Assembly: GCA_001823925.1 (NCBI GenBank)
Contig: MHWB01000008.1
Span: 1-49,594, forward strand
Direction: 5' to 3'
Length of the DNA stretch: 49,594 bases
From: Candidatus Zambryskibacteria bacterium RIFCSPLOWO2_01_FULL_39_39
GTDB taxonomy: Bacteria; Patescibacteriota; Minisyncoccia; Phycocordibacterales; WO2-35-19
In this document: positions 47,866 through 49,594 of the stretch, in pieces
Numbering within the stretch: the first letter of the stretch is position 1
How the letters are laid out: each line of letters starts with the position of its first letter
Notes under the pieces: model-generated
Database searches by the model: none
Seen by the model: only the letters and a program-made list of their open reading frames with translations
Told to the model about the DNA's origin: nothing
Program-made: the position numbers and the translations under genes

Positions 47866-49362
47866 CAAATTTTCGAAAAGGGTTTCTGAACCAAAAATAT
47901 GGTCGGCACGAAGCGCCGTCTGTTCTGCATTCCCCCCAAAAAATTCTGAATCTGAAAGGGTTTTCCACGCTCCGCGTGGCTCAAAAAGTACGGTTCGAGC
48001 TTCCAAAATAAAGTTCGAACCGACTTTTTTGAACAAATGAGTATTTTCCTCATTTGTTCGGTCGTTTGCCAATTCCATATTGTATTTCAAAAACTTTTCG
48101 GTAAGTTCGAACCGATTATTCGCTTTTTGCTCAAAAGCCAATAATTTCTCTTTGAGAAGCTGTTTGGAGGCAACCAGAGCGTTCTTTGCATCACGATATT
48201 CTTCGAGCGAAAGTGCGCTCTCCAAATAGGCGTTCATCAGCTTCTCTATTTTGGTTTCCAAAAGAGAAATTTCGGCTTTTATAGAGTCTGCAAAAAGCGT
48301 ACTCGATTGGATTTCGGATGATTGGTCTTTTCTGTTCTCCGCAATCATCCAAGAAAGCCAATCGAGTGGCAAAGAAACTTTTTTGATTTCCTCTTGGATT
48401 TGAGAAGTGATGAGCTCCTCACGGGCATACTTCTGCTCACAAGGATTTTTTCGTTTGGTACACCGCAAATAGTTATGACCTTTCTGTGTTTCGGTGGTAA
48501 TGAAGCAACCACATTCTCCGCAACGGAAAAATCCTCTGTACAAAAATGGTTTCAAACCTTTGGAATGCGGTTTAGATTTTCGGCTCATCACTTCTTGAAC
48601 TGTATCAAAAAGTTTCTTTGAAATAATCGGTTCGTGCTTTCCCTCAAAAATCTCTCCGTTGTATAACATCAAACCCGTGTAGATAGGATTTTTGAGAAGT
48701 TTTTGATAATTCGACACCGCAAGTTCCTTTCCGCTTTTTCGTTTCAATCCAAGTCCGTTAAATTTGTTACGAAGCTCCCGCAAAGTGAAGTTTCCTGTGG
48801 AATATGCCTCAAATGTCTTTTTGATAAGGGGAGCAATATCTACATCAACCACAATTCTTCCATCCTCGTTTCTATATCCCAACGGAGACATTTGAGGCCA
48901 TATACCGTCCTTCACTTTGTTATTCTTCCCACGCTTGATATTCTCACCGAGGTTATCAACGTAATACTTGGATTGCGAAAAAGCAATTGAAAGCATGAAC
49001 TTGCCTTGCGGTGTCGGATCAAACCAAAAAGTTGGAAATTTCATCTCGCTAATCACACCAGTATCAACGAGATAAATCACCTTTCCTCCATCAACACTAT
49101 TTCTCGCAAGTCTATCGGGGTGCCACGCCAAAATACCAGACGCCTCGCCTTTCTCCATTCGCTCCATCATTTCGTTAAACAAAGGACGGCCTGGTATTTT
49201 GGCGGTCTGCTTTTCGACAAAGACATCTACCACTTCAAGTTGTTCTTTCAGCGCGAGTTCCTTTAATTCACTCAACTGGTCTGCAATACTACGAACTTGC
49301 CTGTCTTTGTCGTCAGTGGACTTGCGAGTATAGATGAAAAACTTTTTGGTTTGATTATTCAT
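47812..49362 (-). CDS. Large serine recombinase framed by inverted repeats
   Basis: A 516-residue large serine recombinase: resolvase domain with the catalytic Ser in FIYTRKSTDDKDRQV and WHPDRLARNSVDGG, Recombinase domain (YGY-equivalent PLGYRNEDGRIVVD, LRELRNKFNGLGLK, LLKNPIYTGLM), zinc ribbon (GFFRCGECGCFITTE ... YLRCTKRKNPC) and a C-terminal coiled coil (SLLETKIEKLMNAYLESALS). The natural protein probably ends near residue 450; the last 65 residues are read through the left inverted repeat and into the antisense of tRNA-Ser (RKVWDSNPRAPLKG), which is typical of chance read-through. It starts 22 bp inside the right inverted repeat. Confidence 0.9.
   Translation of the reverse strand: MNNQTKKFFIYTRKSTDDKDRQVRSIADQLSELKELALKEQLEVVDVFVEKQTAKIPGRPLFNEMMERMEKGEASGILAWHPDRLARNSVDGGKVIYLVDTGVISEMKFPTFWFDPTPQGKFMLSIAFSQSKYYVDNLGENIKRGKNNKVKDGIWPQMSPLGYRNEDGRIVVDVDIAPLIKKTFEAYSTGNFTLRELRNKFNGLGLKRKSGKELAVSNYQKLLKNPIYTGLMLYNGEIFEGKHEPIISKKLFDTVQEVMSRKSKPHSKGLKPFLYRGFFRCGECGCFITTETQKGHNYLRCTKRKNPCEQKYAREELITSQIQEEIKKVSLPLDWLSWMIAENRKDQSSEIQSSTLFADSIKAEISLLETKIEKLMNAYLESALSLEEYRDAKNALVASKQLLKEKLLAFEQKANNRFELTEKFLKYNMELANDRTNEENTHLFKKVGSNFILEARTVLFEPRGAWKTLSDSEFFGGNAEQTALRADHIFGSETLFENLRKVWDSNPRAPLKGATV
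47863..47982 (+). repeat. 120-bp inverted repeat, left
   Basis: Begins CCGCAAATTTTCGAAAAGGG and ends GCTCCGCGTGGCTC. Matches 49384-49503 in reverse complement at 119 of 120 positions by eye. It contains nested small palindromes (CACGCTCCGCGTG and GGCACGAAGCGCC). Confidence 0.92.
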
Positions 49363-49383
49363 AGAATTGTATTGGCAAACGAC

Positions 49384-49503
49384 GAGCCACGCGGAGCGTG
49401 GAAAACCCTTTCAGATTCAGAATTTTTTGGGGGGAATGCAGAACAGACGGCGCTTCGCGCCGACCATATTTTTGGTTCAGAAACCCTTTTCGAAAATTTG
49501 CGG
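49384..49503 (-). repeat. 120-bp inverted repeat, right
   Basis: Begins GAGCCACGCGGAGCGTGG and ends AAAATTTGCGG. The one difference from the left copy is G for A in GGCGCGAAGCGCC, which here makes the inner hairpin perfect. The remaining 91 bp of the window (49504-49594) show no clear gene. Confidence 0.92.
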
Positions 49504-49594
49504 TGTTTATTGGACAAAGTTCGAATGTATTTTGAGTTAAATCCTGATTCAGACTAAATGCGCCTCGGACATGCTCGCGGACTCGCGTGTGCAA

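Larger units (their letters stand above)
47863..49503. mobile_element. Serine recombinase cassette at tRNA-Ser
   Basis: 1.64 kb: left 120-bp repeat, recombinase gene, right 120-bp inverted repeat. The outer left edge coincides with the 3' end of tRNA-Ser. It may be a self-mobilising or invertible unit. No second gene fits inside. Confidence 0.75.

Noticed and set aside
49355-49594. Minus-strand frame at the window's right end
   Set aside because: Mostly translation of the 120-bp inverted repeat; no recognisable protein, and it is cut by the window edge.

Overview
The window looks like chromosomal DNA of a Candidate Phyla Radiation (Patescibacteria, Parcubacteria-like) bacterium. The reasons are an AT-rich genome with the standard stop codons, compact genes, type IV pilus and DNA-uptake genes, Patescibacteria-style small secreted proteins, and short palindromic repeats that sit in frame inside housekeeping genes. 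Many genes appear to be leaderless: a -10 hexamer (often TGCTATAAT-like) ends only 6-7 nt before the start codon. The taxon is inferred from gene content and style, not from a marker search.

Layout. 1-3604: end of a type IV pilin-like operon. 3619-9675: tpiA, a HigBA-like toxin-antitoxin pair, pgk, a HIT protein, recJ, an ORF6N protein and rnhA. 9764-13699: a split ComEC (membrane channel and metallo-beta-lactamase parts in separate genes) with a superoxide dismutase between them, then rpmB and a site-2 protease. 13757-18800: the str operon rpsL-rpsG-fusA, with about 1.9 kb of foreign-looking DNA between rpsG and fusA. 18860-24986: a second toxin-antitoxin pair, pnp, several Patescibacteria-type membrane proteins, a DksA/TraR-type zinc protein and a solitary HicB-like gene.

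25009-37175: comM (yifB, Mg-chelatase family) is cut by a 10.6 kb island (25930-36557). The island carries a large serine recombinase, a tyrosine recombinase, a C5 cytosine methyltransferase with an adjacent restriction endonuclease, a SEC-C plus PD-(D/E)XK-like protein, a membrane-anchored thermonuclease-Excalibur protein, and a long gene-free, densely structured stretch that may be a large noncoding RNA. Joining the flanks at a shared TA dinucleotide restores a 512-residue ComM. 37269-47681: a Fic protein, a CapA-like protein, tmRNA with smpB, ftsH, tRNA-Ile(UAU), a frameshifted recG and small secreted proteins. 47778-49503: tRNA-Ser(GCU) abutting a serine recombinase gene framed by 120-bp inverted repeats.

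Most striking points. (1) The 3' end of rpsG occurs twice, the second copy differing only at six synonymous positions. Between the copies lies a PaaX/Cas2-like gene bracketed by a 38-nt imperfect palindrome, which also occurs once near the HigBA-like genes. (2) The comM island and its reconstructed palindromic attP. (3) The inverted-repeat serine recombinase cassette. (4) Candidate structured RNAs at 15893-16061 and 26425-27060. (5) Both branch-migration helicases seen here, ComM and RecG, are broken as sequenced.
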